The notes beneath the pieces were generated by a model. The model saw only the letters and a list, made by a program, of their open reading frames with translations, was not told where the DNA came from and did not search any database. From positions 434,001-498,000 of the forward strand of contig CP054182.1 of the NCBI GenBank assembly GCA_015709675.1: 64,000 nucleotides of DNA, read 5' to 3'. Positions 45,693 through 54,821 of this stretch are shown piece after piece. A program made the position numbers and the translations under genes. Origin of the DNA: Ignavibacteriales bacterium (GTDB lineage Bacteria > Bacteroidota > Ignavibacteria > Ignavibacteriales > Ignavibacteriaceae). The first letter of the stretch is position 1; each line of letters starts with the position of its first letter.

Positions 45693-47270
45693 ATGGCAAA
45701 ACAAAACGGAAACGGTGAAAAAATAAAATCCATGGAAGCATGGATCTGGGATGCGGCATGCAGTATTCACGGCGTGGTTGATGCACCTAAATACAAAGAT
45801 TATATCCTCCCCCTCATATTTGTAAAGCGGCTCTGCGATGTTTTTGATGATGAAGTTGACCGGATTGCTGAGAAAGTAAAGACAAGAACCAAAGCATTAC
45901 AACTGGTTGAGAAAGATAAGTCTCTTGTCCGTTTTTATCTGCCATTACGGCCAGATGACCCGGAAAAGGAAACGACCTGGGATGTAATAAGAAAACTCAG
46001 CGATAAAATTGGCCAGCAGCTTACTGATATTATGCGGGCTGTTTCAAAAGAGAACAACAGCTTAAAAGGGATTATTGACCGGATTGATTTTAATGCTACC
46101 ACCCATGGTCACCGGGATATTGATGATGATCGCCTGAGCAAACTGATTGAAAAAATCGCCGAAAAACGCCTCGGACTTAAAGATGTAGAGCCGGATATTA
46201 TTGGAAGAAGTTATGAGTATCTTATCCGTAAGTTTGCCGAAGGAAGCGGTCAGAGCGCGGGTGAGTTTTACACTCCCGCTGAGGTTGGTATTATCATGGC
46301 GAAAGTTATGGATGCCGAGCCGGGTATGGAAATTTACGACCCCTGCTGCGGTAGCGGAGGGTTGCTCATAAAGTGTGAGCTGGTTATGGAAGAGAAAATG
46401 CGCTTAAAGAGTAAAAGCAAATATGCCCCGCTCAAACTCTTTGGACAGGAGGCAACCCCGACAACCTGGGCGATGAGCAAAATGAATATGGTTATCCATG
46501 ATATGGAGGGGGAAATTGAAATTGGCGATACATTAAAAACTCCGAAATTCAGATCAAAGAACAATAAAAAGCTCCGCACCTTTGACCGCGTAGTGGCAAA
46601 TCCGATGTGGAATCAGGGGCGCGACAGTCTCAACTACATTAATGATGATTTTTTTATTAATGATGAAATGGAGCGGTTCCCCGCCGGTAGCTGCGGAGGC
46701 AAAATTGACTGGGGCTGGATGCAGCATATATACAGCAGCTTAAAAGATGGCGGAAAAGCTGCAGTCATTTTAGATACCGGAGCCGCAAGCCGGGGAAGCG
46801 GCAATCAGGGAAACAACAAAGAAAAAGCATGCCGGAAATGGTTTGTTGATAACGACCTGATAGAAGGTGTTATTTACCTGCCAGAAAACCTCTTTTACAA
46901 CACTACAGCCCCCGGAATTGTTATCTTTCTGAATAAAGTCAAAACTCATAAGGATAAAATTTTCCTGCTCCATGCAGGCAAAGAGTTTGAAAAAGGAGAC
47001 CCGAAAAACTTTATTACCGAAAAAGGTATTGAACGCATTGCCGGTACATATAAAGCTTTTAAGGACACAGGAAAATTTTCCCGGTTAGTGGGCAGGGAGG
47101 AAATCATAAAGAATGATTACAACATAAGCCCCAGCCGTTACATTCAGGTTACCGAGGCGGAGACCTACCGCCCAATAAGCGAACTGGTGGATGAACTGAA
47201 AGAATTAGAAGCAGAATCAGTAAAAATTGATAAAGAGTTAAAAAATATTTTTAAGAAGCTGGGGATATGA
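45693..47270 (+). CDS. hsdM: Type I restriction-modification DNA methyltransferase subunit
   Basis: The 525-residue HsdM has an N-terminal helical domain (about 15-150) and a Rossmann methylase domain. The SAM-binding motif is DPCCGSGG (216-223) and the catalytic motif is NPMW (303-306), a variant of NPPF/Y that still carries N-P. It methylates adenine together with HsdS. Its stop overlaps the ORF6N gene by ATGA, so hsdM, the ORF6N gene and hsdS form one coupled operon. Confidence 0.95.
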   Translation: MAKQNGNGEKIKSMEAWIWDAACSIHGVVDAPKYKDYILPLIFVKRLCDVFDDEVDRIAEKVKTRTKALQLVEKDKSLVRFYLPLRPDDPEKETTWDVIRKLSDKIGQQLTDIMRAVSKENNSLKGIIDRIDFNATTHGHRDIDDDRLSKLIEKIAEKRLGLKDVEPDIIGRSYEYLIRKFAEGSGQSAGEFYTPAEVGIIMAKVMDAEPGMEIYDPCCGSGGLLIKCELVMEEKMRLKSKSKYAPLKLFGQEATPTTWAMSKMNMVIHDMEGEIEIGDTLKTPKFRSKNNKKLRTFDRVVANPMWNQGRDSLNYINDDFFINDEMERFPAGSCGGKIDWGWMQHIYSSLKDGGKAAVILDTGAASRGSGNQGNNKEKACRKWFVDNDLIEGVIYLPENLFYNTTAPGIVIFLNKVKTHKDKIFLLHAGKEFEKGDPKNFITEKGIERIAGTYKAFKDTGKFSRLVGREEIIKNDYNISPSRYIQVTEAETYRPISELVDELKELEAESVKIDKELKNIFKKLGI

Positions 47271-48190
47271 ACGAAAAATCAATTCAAAAATATCAGCAGC
47301 ATATTATAAACCTGATTTTTACAATTCGGGGCCAGCAGGTGATGATAGATGAACATCTGGCAGAATTGTATGGCATTGAAACTAAATACCTGAACCGTGC
47401 TGTAAAGCGAAACCCCGACAGATTTCCGGAATCATTTATGTTTCAGCTTACAAAAGAAGAGTCCGAAGATTTAAGGTTCCAAAATGGCACCATAGACCCG
47501 GATGACTCTTTAAGGTTCCAAAATGGCACCTTACATACCGGAAGGGGAAAACACAGAAAATACCTCCCCTATGCCTTCACCGAACAAGGTGTGGCCATGC
47601 TTTCTGCAGTGCTTAATTCTGAAACGGCTGTGAAGGCAAGCGTGATGATTATGGATGCTTTTGTGCAGATGCGGCACGTTTTAATGGAAAATGCCGGTTT
47701 ATTGAAACGAATTCAGATTGTTGAGTTTAAGCAGTTTGAAACAGACAGCAAGGTGAAACTGCTGTTTGATGCCATGGAAAAAAAGAATCTTAAACCACAG
47801 CAGGGTATTTTCTTCAACGGACAGGTGTTTGACGCCTGGTTATTTATCAGTGATTTGGTAAAAAAAGCAAGTAACAGTCTAATACTCATTGACAATTATG
47901 TGGACGAAACTGTGTTGTCTCTTTTTGTCAAAAAGAAAAAAGGCGTAAGCGTAAGCATATTTACAACAAACATAAGCCGGGCTTTAGAGGAAGATGCCAA
48001 AAAGTTCAATGCCCAACATGGTGGGCTTAGTTTGCATAATTTTAACGCATCACATGATAGGTTTTTGCTGATTGATAAAACAGAAGTATATCATATTGGC
48101 GCTTCGCTGAAAGATCTGGGCAAAAAATGGTTTGCCTTTTCAAAAATGGATAAGCATTCATTAGCAATTTTTGAGAGGTTGGGGATATGA
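47267..48190 (+). CDS. ORF6N-domain protein with C-terminal PLD-like domain
   Basis: The 307-residue protein has an ORF6N DNA-binding domain (about 10-120; LIFTIRGQQVMIDEHLAELY, YLPYAFTEQGVAMLSAVLNS). A PLD-like C-terminal region follows (FDAWLFISDLVKKASNSLIL, then H263-D-R265 in HDRFLLIDKTEVYHIGASLK). Only one HxK/R-like half-site is visible, so a dimer would be needed for catalysis. It overlaps both hsdM and hsdS by ATGA, in the place where RhuM-like proteins sit in other type I loci. It contains a 39-bp tandem duplication (47471-47491 and 47510-47530) giving two LRFQNGT blocks. Confidence 0.85.
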   Translation: MNEKSIQKYQQHIINLIFTIRGQQVMIDEHLAELYGIETKYLNRAVKRNPDRFPESFMFQLTKEESEDLRFQNGTIDPDDSLRFQNGTLHTGRGKHRKYLPYAFTEQGVAMLSAVLNSETAVKASVMIMDAFVQMRHVLMENAGLLKRIQIVEFKQFETDSKVKLLFDAMEKKNLKPQQGIFFNGQVFDAWLFISDLVKKASNSLILIDNYVDETVLSLFVKKKKGVSVSIFTTNISRALEEDAKKFNAQHGGLSLHNFNASHDRFLLIDKTEVYHIGASLKDLGKKWFAFSKMDKHSLAIFERLGI

Positions 48191-49455
48191 ATAATACGTG
48201 GAGAGATTTTGTACTACTACAAAATCTAAAATATTTTGAATTCGCAAATGGATTGTGGACTGGTAAAAAACCTCCATTCCAGGTTGTTACAGTAGTTCGC
48301 AACACCAATTTTACTAATAGCGGCAAAATAGACTATTCAAATGTTGCAATCTTAGCGGTAGAGGAAAAACAGTTCAGTCAGCGCCAACTAATCTTTGGTG
48401 ATATAATCATTGAACGGTCAGGAGGAGGACCAAAACAACCTGTTGGCCGTGTGGTATATTTCGATAAAAAGGATGGCAATTTTAGTTTCTCTAATTTTAC
48501 ATCCAGAATCAGGGTGGTAAACGATAGCTTTGACACAAAATTCGTTTTCTATTTCTTAATGCATTTTTATGAAGGTGGAAATACTACTGAGATGCAATCT
48601 CAGACAACAGGAATCCGAAACCTCGATTTTGCTAAATATAAAAGCAGTGTCCATGTCCCCCTACTACCTCTCCAAGAGCAGCGTAAAATTGCTTATCTGT
48701 TAAGTACGGTGCAAAAAGCCATTGAGCAGCAGGAAAAACTCATACGCCACACAACCGATCTGAAAAAAGCCCTTATGCAAAAACTGTTTACAGAGGGCAC
48801 CCTCGGAGAAAAGCAAAAGAAAACCGAGATTGGCATGGTTCCGGAGAGTTGGGAGGTTGTTGAGATAAAAAGTTTGTTTGAAATACTGCAGGGCAAACAG
48901 GTCTCTAAAACAAATCGAATAGGGAAAAATCAAAAACCGTTCTTAAGAACTGCAAATGTATTTTGGGGTAATATTGACTTTTCAGAACTGGATAAAATGA
49001 ACTTCACAAAAGAAGAAGAAAAAAAATTCAGACTAATAAAAGATGATTTACTTGTCTGCGAGGGGGGTGATATTGGAAGAACTGCAATCTGGGAATATGA
49101 TCATGAAGAAATTTATTATCAAAATCATTTGCACCGAATGAGAAGAAAGACTGAAAGCATAATCCCAAAATACTTCATGTATTGGATGAGCTTAATTGTA
49201 CAGGAGACTAGTTACGTAAAGGATGCTGGTAATAGAACAACAATTCCAAATTTATCAAAATCAAGACTTGGCGGTCTCTATTTTCCACTGCCTGGTCTTA
49301 GTTATCAAGAAAAGGTTGTTACCACACTTGAAGGGTTAGATAAAAAAATCAATTTCCATGAAAAGAAAAGGAACAGCCTTACAAGTGTCTTTAAAGTTTT
49401 ACTACATGAATTAATGACAGGCAAAAGAAGAGTTGACAAAATTAAATTTAACTAA
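48187..49455 (+). CDS. hsdS: Type I restriction-modification specificity subunit
   Basis: The 422-residue HsdS has two target-recognition domains (about 1-150 and 215-365). They are separated and followed by the conserved helical spacers, including LPLLPLQEQRKIAYLLSTVQ and LMQKLFTEG in the middle and EKVVTTLEGLDKKINFHEKK near the end. Each TRD reads one half of a bipartite target, which cannot be deduced from sequence. Starts in ATGA overlap with the ORF6N gene. Confidence 0.93.
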   Translation: MNNTWRDFVLLQNLKYFEFANGLWTGKKPPFQVVTVVRNTNFTNSGKIDYSNVAILAVEEKQFSQRQLIFGDIIIERSGGGPKQPVGRVVYFDKKDGNFSFSNFTSRIRVVNDSFDTKFVFYFLMHFYEGGNTTEMQSQTTGIRNLDFAKYKSSVHVPLLPLQEQRKIAYLLSTVQKAIEQQEKLIRHTTDLKKALMQKLFTEGTLGEKQKKTEIGMVPESWEVVEIKSLFEILQGKQVSKTNRIGKNQKPFLRTANVFWGNIDFSELDKMNFTKEEEKKFRLIKDDLLVCEGGDIGRTAIWEYDHEEIYYQNHLHRMRRKTESIIPKYFMYWMSLIVQETSYVKDAGNRTTIPNLSKSRLGGLYFPLPGLSYQEKVVTTLEGLDKKINFHEKKRNSLTSVFKVLLHELMTGKRRVDKIKFN

Positions 49456-49469
49456 CCCAGGAGTAATAA

Positions 49470-49925
49470 ATGATTAAAGAACGCGCAAAGAATACTGGAC
49501 CTAAATCTGAAGTTGGGCAGGCAAGAAAAGAATTATATGCAAATGCTCATTTTAGAATAAAAGAATCCATCGAAAAAGGTTTTTACCTTGAGGCAATCGC
49601 TCTTTGTGAGAGTATAATATGTGACCGGTTGGAAGCAAGGATTGCATGGATATCGCCCCAGAAAAAAACAATTTTTAATAACATAGGTAATAACTTGGAT
49701 TTTCTTGAGCCACGTGAACCGGATACACTACTGAATGATACGTATTTAGAGATTCGTAAATGGGCTAAAGATAGAAATAAAACTCTGCACGAAATGGTGA
49801 AACTGGAGTTAATTAATTACGAAGATTGGAATAAAAAGTATGACGAAGCAAAAAAGACTGCTATTCAAGGTTTGCGGATTGCAAAGAAAATCAGCAATCA
49901 TGTAAAACGAGTCAATAAAATATAA
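49470..49925 (+). CDS. Small HEPN-like protein embedded in the type I RM operon
   Basis: The 151-residue, all-helical, soluble protein lies 14 bp after hsdS and overlaps hsdR by one base (TAATG). It contains R102-N-K-T-L-H107, an R-x4-H motif inside a long helix (EIRKWAKDRNKTLHEMVKLE), as in HEPN RNases and nucleotidyltransferase-linked HEPN toxins. ARKELYANAHFRIKESIEKG at the N-terminus is typical of HEPN helix 1. I do not recognise a named family. Position suggests a regulator or effector of the RM complex. Confidence 0.55.
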   Translation: MIKERAKNTGPKSEVGQARKELYANAHFRIKESIEKGFYLEAIALCESIICDRLEARIAWISPQKKTIFNNIGNNLDFLEPREPDTLLNDTYLEIRKWAKDRNKTLHEMVKLELINYEDWNKKYDEAKKTAIQGLRIAKKISNHVKRVNKI

Positions 49926-52849
49926 TGAGCAAGCCTTCTGAACATAAAAGTGTTCAGGCCCGTATTATTCGGTACGCTGAAGAAATCGGTTGGTCATTTG
50001 TTCCGCAGAATGAAGCAGAACAGCGGCGGGAGTTTGATTCTTCTGCCTACTCCCACAGGGAAAAAGCAGCCGGAGCCAGCCGCTTTTTTACTGAAACTTT
50101 GATTACTCAGGTAAAGAAGTTTAACCCCCGGTTTAAGGAAAGCAAAAAGGAATTACTCCGCAAACTGGAACTGCCCCTCCCTACTATTCATGGCAACAGA
50201 GAGTTTCTCTCCTACCTGAAAGGGGAAAAAACATTTTTCTGCAAAGAAGAAAACCGCGAACTGAATCTTATTCTTATAGATTATGAGAATCCCGCAAATA
50301 ACATCTTTGAAGTAACTGAAGAATATTATTTTTTTAATGGTCATTATGCAATCCGTGAGGATGTTGTCTTTTTAATAAATGGCATCCCCGTTCTTGTTAT
50401 TGAATGTAAAAACGCAACCAAGGATGAAGCCATTGCTATTGGCATTGACCAGCTACGCAGATACCACAGGGAAACCCCTGAGGTAATGGTGCCCCAGCAA
50501 ATCTTTACCGCCACTGAAAGCATCGGGTTTTCATACGGCGTAACATGGAACACCATCCGCAGGAATATCTTTAACTGGAAAGATGAAGAAATTGGGAATC
50601 TTGAAGCAAAAGTAAAATCTTTTTGCGGCAGTCAGCACATACTTGATCTGATTCAGCGATTTATCCTTTTCACAGAACAAAACGAAGAGCTCAATAAAAT
50701 TATCCTCCGGCAGCATCAGAAGAACGCAGTTGATCAGGTGGTTGCACGGGCACTGGATCCTGTTAAGACCAGAGGACTTATCTGGCACACCCAGGGGAGC
50801 GGTAAGACCTATACCATGATTAAAGCTGCCGAACTGCTCTTTAAGGCACCCCGTGCTGAAAAGCCCACCATTCTTCTGCTCATTGACCGGAACGAGCTCG
50901 AAGATCAGATGCTCAGAAATATGTTTTCACTCGGTATCACAAATGTTGAACCGGCGGATAGTATAAGAGATTTGCAGAAATTGTTAAAAAAAGAATTCAG
51001 GGGAATTATTGTGAGCATGGTCCATAAATTCAGAGATATGCCCGCTAATATAAGTGTAAGAAAAAACATCTATGTGCTTATTGATGAGGCACACCGGACC
51101 ACAGGCGGTGATCTTGGCAACTATCTGATGGCTGCACTGCCAAATGCTACCTTTATCGGATTCTCCGGAACACCTGTTGATAAAACCGTCTATGGCAAAG
51201 GAACTTTTAAAACTTTCGGTACTGATGATGATCAGGGCTATTTGCATAAATACTCGATTGCTGACAGCATCCAGGATGGAACCACTCTCCCCCTCTTTTA
51301 CGGGATGGCACCCAATGATCTGCTTGTTCCTAAAGAAATCCTTGAAGCAGAGTTCCTGCAGTTAGCCGAAGCATATGGCGTTAACGATATTGAAGAATTA
51401 AACAAAATACTTGAACGGGCAGTAAACACAAAAAATTTTCTGAAAAGCGCTTCGCGGGTTGAAAAGGTTGCTAAGTTCGTTGCGGAACACTATAAACAAA
51501 ATGTTGAACCTCTTGGCTATAAAGCATTCTTAGTTGCTGTTGACCGCCCCGGCTGCGCGCTGTACAAAAAAGCATTAGATAAATATCTCCCGGCAGAATA
51601 TTCAGAAGTAGTTTACACAGGCAACAACAACGATACTGAGGATCTGAAGGCCTTTCACATTGATCCCCGCCGGGAAAAAGAAATCAGGCGTAAATTTACC
51701 CGGATTAACGAACAGCCGAAAATCCTGATTGTCACAGAAAAACTTCTTACCGGTTTTGATGCCCCGGTTCTCTATGCCATGTATCTTGATAAACCGATGC
51801 GTGATCACACTCTGCTGCAGGCAATTGCGCGGGTGAATCGTCCTTATGAGAATGAAGAGCTCGAAATGGTAAAACCGCATGGCTTTATTCTGGATTTTGT
51901 TGGCATATTCGAAAATCTTGAAAAAGCGCTTGCCTTTGACAGTGATGAAATCCAGGCCGTTATTAAAGATATCGAGTTACTGAAACAGCTTTTTAAGTCG
52001 AAATTTGATAAAGATATCCCCGGTTATCTGAAGCTGATCAAACATAACTTCAACGATAAGGATACTGATAATCTCATTGAGCATTTCCGTGACAAATCAA
52101 AGCGACAAGAGTTTTTTAAGCTCTTCAAAGAAGTTGAGATGTTGTATGAAATCATTTCCCCGGACAAATTTCTTTCTCCTTATATTGATAATTATCATAC
52201 GCTCACATCAATTTATAACATTGTCCGGAATGCTTACACGAGACGTATTCAGGTTGACAGAGAGTTTCAGCGCAAGACAAATGAATTAGTTCAGAGCAGA
52301 ATAGACGGCACACAGCCGCAATATAGCGAAGAATATTTTGAGATAAATGAAGAAGCCATAGAGTATATTAAGCAAAAGAATAAGAACGACAACAATAAAG
52401 TTATCAATCTTATAAAGAGCATTGAGAGAATAGCTGACGAAAATTCAGATTATCCCTTTTTAATAGGTATAAAAGAGAGGGCAGAAGCTGTTCAGGAACT
52501 ATACGAAGACAGACAGGTAAGCACACAGGAGGCGCTGGAGGAACTCCGGAAACTCTATGAAGGTGATATTCAGCGCAAGAAGGAACAGGAAGAAAAGGGC
52601 TTCGATGGTTTGACATTCTTCATCTACCGAATGCTTGTTGAAAAAGAAATAAACAATCCCGAAGCGATTACCGGACAAATAAAGGAACAGTTTATTAACC
52701 ATCCGAACTGGAAAACCAGTGAGAAGGAATTGAGAGAACTGAGACGTTCAGTCTATTTCGCATTGCTTGCCGAGGAGGATGATTTTGATAAAGCCACCAA
52801 TCTTGTTGAAGAATTTTTTAATCTTCTGTTTAAAATGTTTAATATGTAA
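49925..52849 (+). CDS. hsdR: Type I restriction enzyme, helicase/nuclease subunit
   Basis: The 974-residue HsdR has an N-terminal PD-(D/E)xK nuclease (D146, E160-C-K162 in VLVIECKNA). The SF2 translocase has Walker A THTQGSGKTYTM-like HTQGSGKTY (about 288-296), the DEAH box DEAHRT, motif III FSGTP and motif VI ARVNRPY. The C-terminal helical domain is assembly-related. It cleaves DNA after ATP-driven translocation when the HsdS target is unmethylated. All core motifs are intact, so the enzyme should be active. Confidence 0.95.
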   Translation: MSKPSEHKSVQARIIRYAEEIGWSFVPQNEAEQRREFDSSAYSHREKAAGASRFFTETLITQVKKFNPRFKESKKELLRKLELPLPTIHGNREFLSYLKGEKTFFCKEENRELNLILIDYENPANNIFEVTEEYYFFNGHYAIREDVVFLINGIPVLVIECKNATKDEAIAIGIDQLRRYHRETPEVMVPQQIFTATESIGFSYGVTWNTIRRNIFNWKDEEIGNLEAKVKSFCGSQHILDLIQRFILFTEQNEELNKIILRQHQKNAVDQVVARALDPVKTRGLIWHTQGSGKTYTMIKAAELLFKAPRAEKPTILLLIDRNELEDQMLRNMFSLGITNVEPADSIRDLQKLLKKEFRGIIVSMVHKFRDMPANISVRKNIYVLIDEAHRTTGGDLGNYLMAALPNATFIGFSGTPVDKTVYGKGTFKTFGTDDDQGYLHKYSIADSIQDGTTLPLFYGMAPNDLLVPKEILEAEFLQLAEAYGVNDIEELNKILERAVNTKNFLKSASRVEKVAKFVAEHYKQNVEPLGYKAFLVAVDRPGCALYKKALDKYLPAEYSEVVYTGNNNDTEDLKAFHIDPRREKEIRRKFTRINEQPKILIVTEKLLTGFDAPVLYAMYLDKPMRDHTLLQAIARVNRPYENEELEMVKPHGFILDFVGIFENLEKALAFDSDEIQAVIKDIELLKQLFKSKFDKDIPGYLKLIKHNFNDKDTDNLIEHFRDKSKRQEFFKLFKEVEMLYEIISPDKFLSPYIDNYHTLTSIYNIVRNAYTRRIQVDREFQRKTNELVQSRIDGTQPQYSEEYFEINEEAIEYIKQKNKNDNNKVINLIKSIERIADENSDYPFLIGIKERAEAVQELYEDRQVSTQEALEELRKLYEGDIQRKKEQEEKGFDGLTFFIYRMLVEKEINNPEAITGQIKEQFINHPNWKTSEKELRELRRSVYFALLAEEDDFDKATNLVEEFFNLLFKMFNM

Positions 52850-52851
52850 CC

Positions 52852-53217
52852 ATGGCAAAATGGAAAGATAAAGCTGATTTCAAAGAATCGGTTTACAACT
52901 ACGCAGTAAAGATGGAAATTAAAGTAAAATCTCTGGCTCTCCGACCCATGGCAAACAAATGGGCCTCTTGTTCAACGGACGGAAACCTGAACTTTAACAA
53001 AGAACTGCTTGACATTGATAAAAAACTGGGTGAATATGTAATTGTACATGAACTGCTTCACTTTAAGGTACCCAATCATGGAAAACTTTGGAAAAGTCTT
53101 ATGAGGGCATATCTTGGTGAGTATGAAAAAATGGAAATAAAACTGAAGCAAATCGTTTCCAGACAACAGAGTTTAAACCAAAAACAGAAAACAAAAGCGC
53201 CCCATCAGAATAAATAA
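52852..53217 (+). CDS. YgjP-like (DUF45) metallopeptidase
   Basis: The 121-residue protein has the zinc motif H66-E67-L-L-H70 with a third histidine at H76 in HELLHFKVPNHGKLWKSLMR, the DUF45/YgjP (WLM-related) pattern. Its start is two bases after the hsdR stop. DUF45 proteins are often found beside type I RM genes. Role may be processing a partner protein; this is inference. About 20 Lys/Gln-rich residues end the protein. Confidence 0.8.
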   Translation: MAKWKDKADFKESVYNYAVKMEIKVKSLALRPMANKWASCSTDGNLNFNKELLDIDKKLGEYVIVHELLHFKVPNHGKLWKSLMRAYLGEYEKMEIKLKQIVSRQQSLNQKQKTKAPHQNK

Positions 53218-53240
53218 AAATCAAATTATGGGAAAAAGAC

Positions 53241-54451
53241 ATGATAAGGACTCTAAAATACTCTGACCTTGCTGAGAAAATACTGCATGCTAATAAACGG
53301 GTAATTTATTCATCAATAAATATTCAGACTGAGGTTGCAATCCCCCTTCTTGAGGCAAAAAAAAGGGTCTGCCGGTTGTTGTGATAATCAATCCTTCTGA
53401 AGATAGCTTCAGGAATGGTTATGGTGACATAAAATCCCTAAACGAACTTTTGGCTGCACGTATTGAAGTGCTCGAAATGAAGGGGTATAAAATCAGCTTC
53501 CTAATCACTGATGATTCCGGCTGGTTCCTCTTTCCCGAAAGCCATATTTTTCAGTCAGATACCACAGGCCCCAATGCTTTTGAAATGACGAGGGAGAGTA
53601 TTAATTATATCGTTCAGCAATACTTAAATCCCGAGATTATTATTGAAACACCTCATCCAAAAAAGATCAATACCGAGGAAGTTAAAATTGTAGAGCGTAA
53701 GTTACAGGCAAATCCACCTGTCGCCCCCGATATGCGCAGAATTCTGAACATTTATAATGCAAAAATTCAGTTCGTAGAATTCAAATTTGAGGGAGCAAAG
53801 CTCTCTGAAAAAACCATAAAAATTCCGCAACAGGCATTACCCATTCATGACAAAAACCTGCAAAAGAGAATAGATTCAACCATTAAGCTGTTCCGTGAGG
53901 GTTTTGACAACGAAGTAATAAAGAGAATTTCGGATTTAAGTAACTTTGTTGATTATCTGCGTGCCGGTAAAGGGGATGGCTATCAATCAGGGTATCTGAT
54001 ACCAATCAAGTGCCGCGAAAAAAGCATAATTTTTAAGGATAAAAGAGAAGAGTTTGATAAACATGTAAGAGATATCAGAGAAGAAATAGATAAACTACGA
54101 AAAGATAATTCAACCTTATTGCAGGTTGAAGTCCTGAATACCAGGAAGAATTTCAGACAAGAACTCACAAACTATTACAATGAGAACAAAGAAAAATATT
54201 TACCAAATGGCGGAAGTGGCATCGAATTATTAATAGAAAAGAAAGTCGATGATATAATCGCTCAGATCCGGTTCCCCGATGACAAAAAGCTTCTATCTAA
54301 ACTTTCCCTGACCTGTACCTATTACGATCTTACCTACGAAGATTTTAGTGATGAGGAACTTCTGAATGAATTCCTTGAAAAATCAGTAATTACCCAGGCA
54401 GATCATACGCAGATAGTTACCTTTATAAAAGGTGTAGAATTGTTTAAATAA
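53241..54451 (+). pseudogene. PLD-like nuclease-fold protein, split by a -1 frameshift in an A8 tract
   Basis: ATG 53241 opens a frame MIRTLKYSDLAEKILHANKR, VIYSSINIQTEVAIPLLEAK that reaches a stop at 53382-53384. The rest of the protein, beginning VVVIINPSEDSFRNGYGDIK, continues in another frame to 54451 (356 codons from GTG 53381). Inserting one A into the A8 run (53357-53364) joins them, so the tract is one base short. The N-terminal half looks PLD-like, the C-terminal half has coiled coil (REEIDKLRKDNSTLLQVEVL) and no known domain. It is the last gene of the RM operon. Confidence 0.7.
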
Positions 54452-54821
54452 CATTTAATTTCGGAAAAAACTTTTGATCATATACTCCTAAACCCTCCCG
54501 GATTAACCACCGGCAGAATAGCATGATGCAGGCGGGTTCCCTTAAATGTCGCAAACATTATTCCGCGGGTTGTTGATAATACAAAAGAATTTCAATCATA
54601 CAGCTTGTTTCTAGAAATCCCTCCTTCTTTGTGTTTTTGCACGAATTTGTTCTTTTAGAGTTTTCCGGAAAATGAAATTAAGACTTTATTATTCTGGTCC
54701 GTTCTCATCCGCTGCCCTGGCATCCGTAAAATCCGCGTACAAATTGGGTGGCGGGTCTGGATTCTTTTTTCCCCGCTTTTGTGTAAATTAAACAACTGAT
54801 TCCACTAATTGCTTATACAGA
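54452..54821. other. Intergenic region, right edge of the defence island
   Basis: No gene seen. A third copy of the GCATCCGT element lies at 54707-54755. Some GCGGGTT fragments (near 54531 and 54566) recall the 57-bp array cores. Confidence 0.5.
54707..54755. repeat. Dispersed GCTGC-GCATCCGT element, copy 3
   Basis: CATCCGCTGCCCTGGCATCC, then GTAAAATCCGCGTACAAATTG and GGTGGCGGGTC. Aligns with 402-440 and 13728-13775. Confidence 0.55.
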
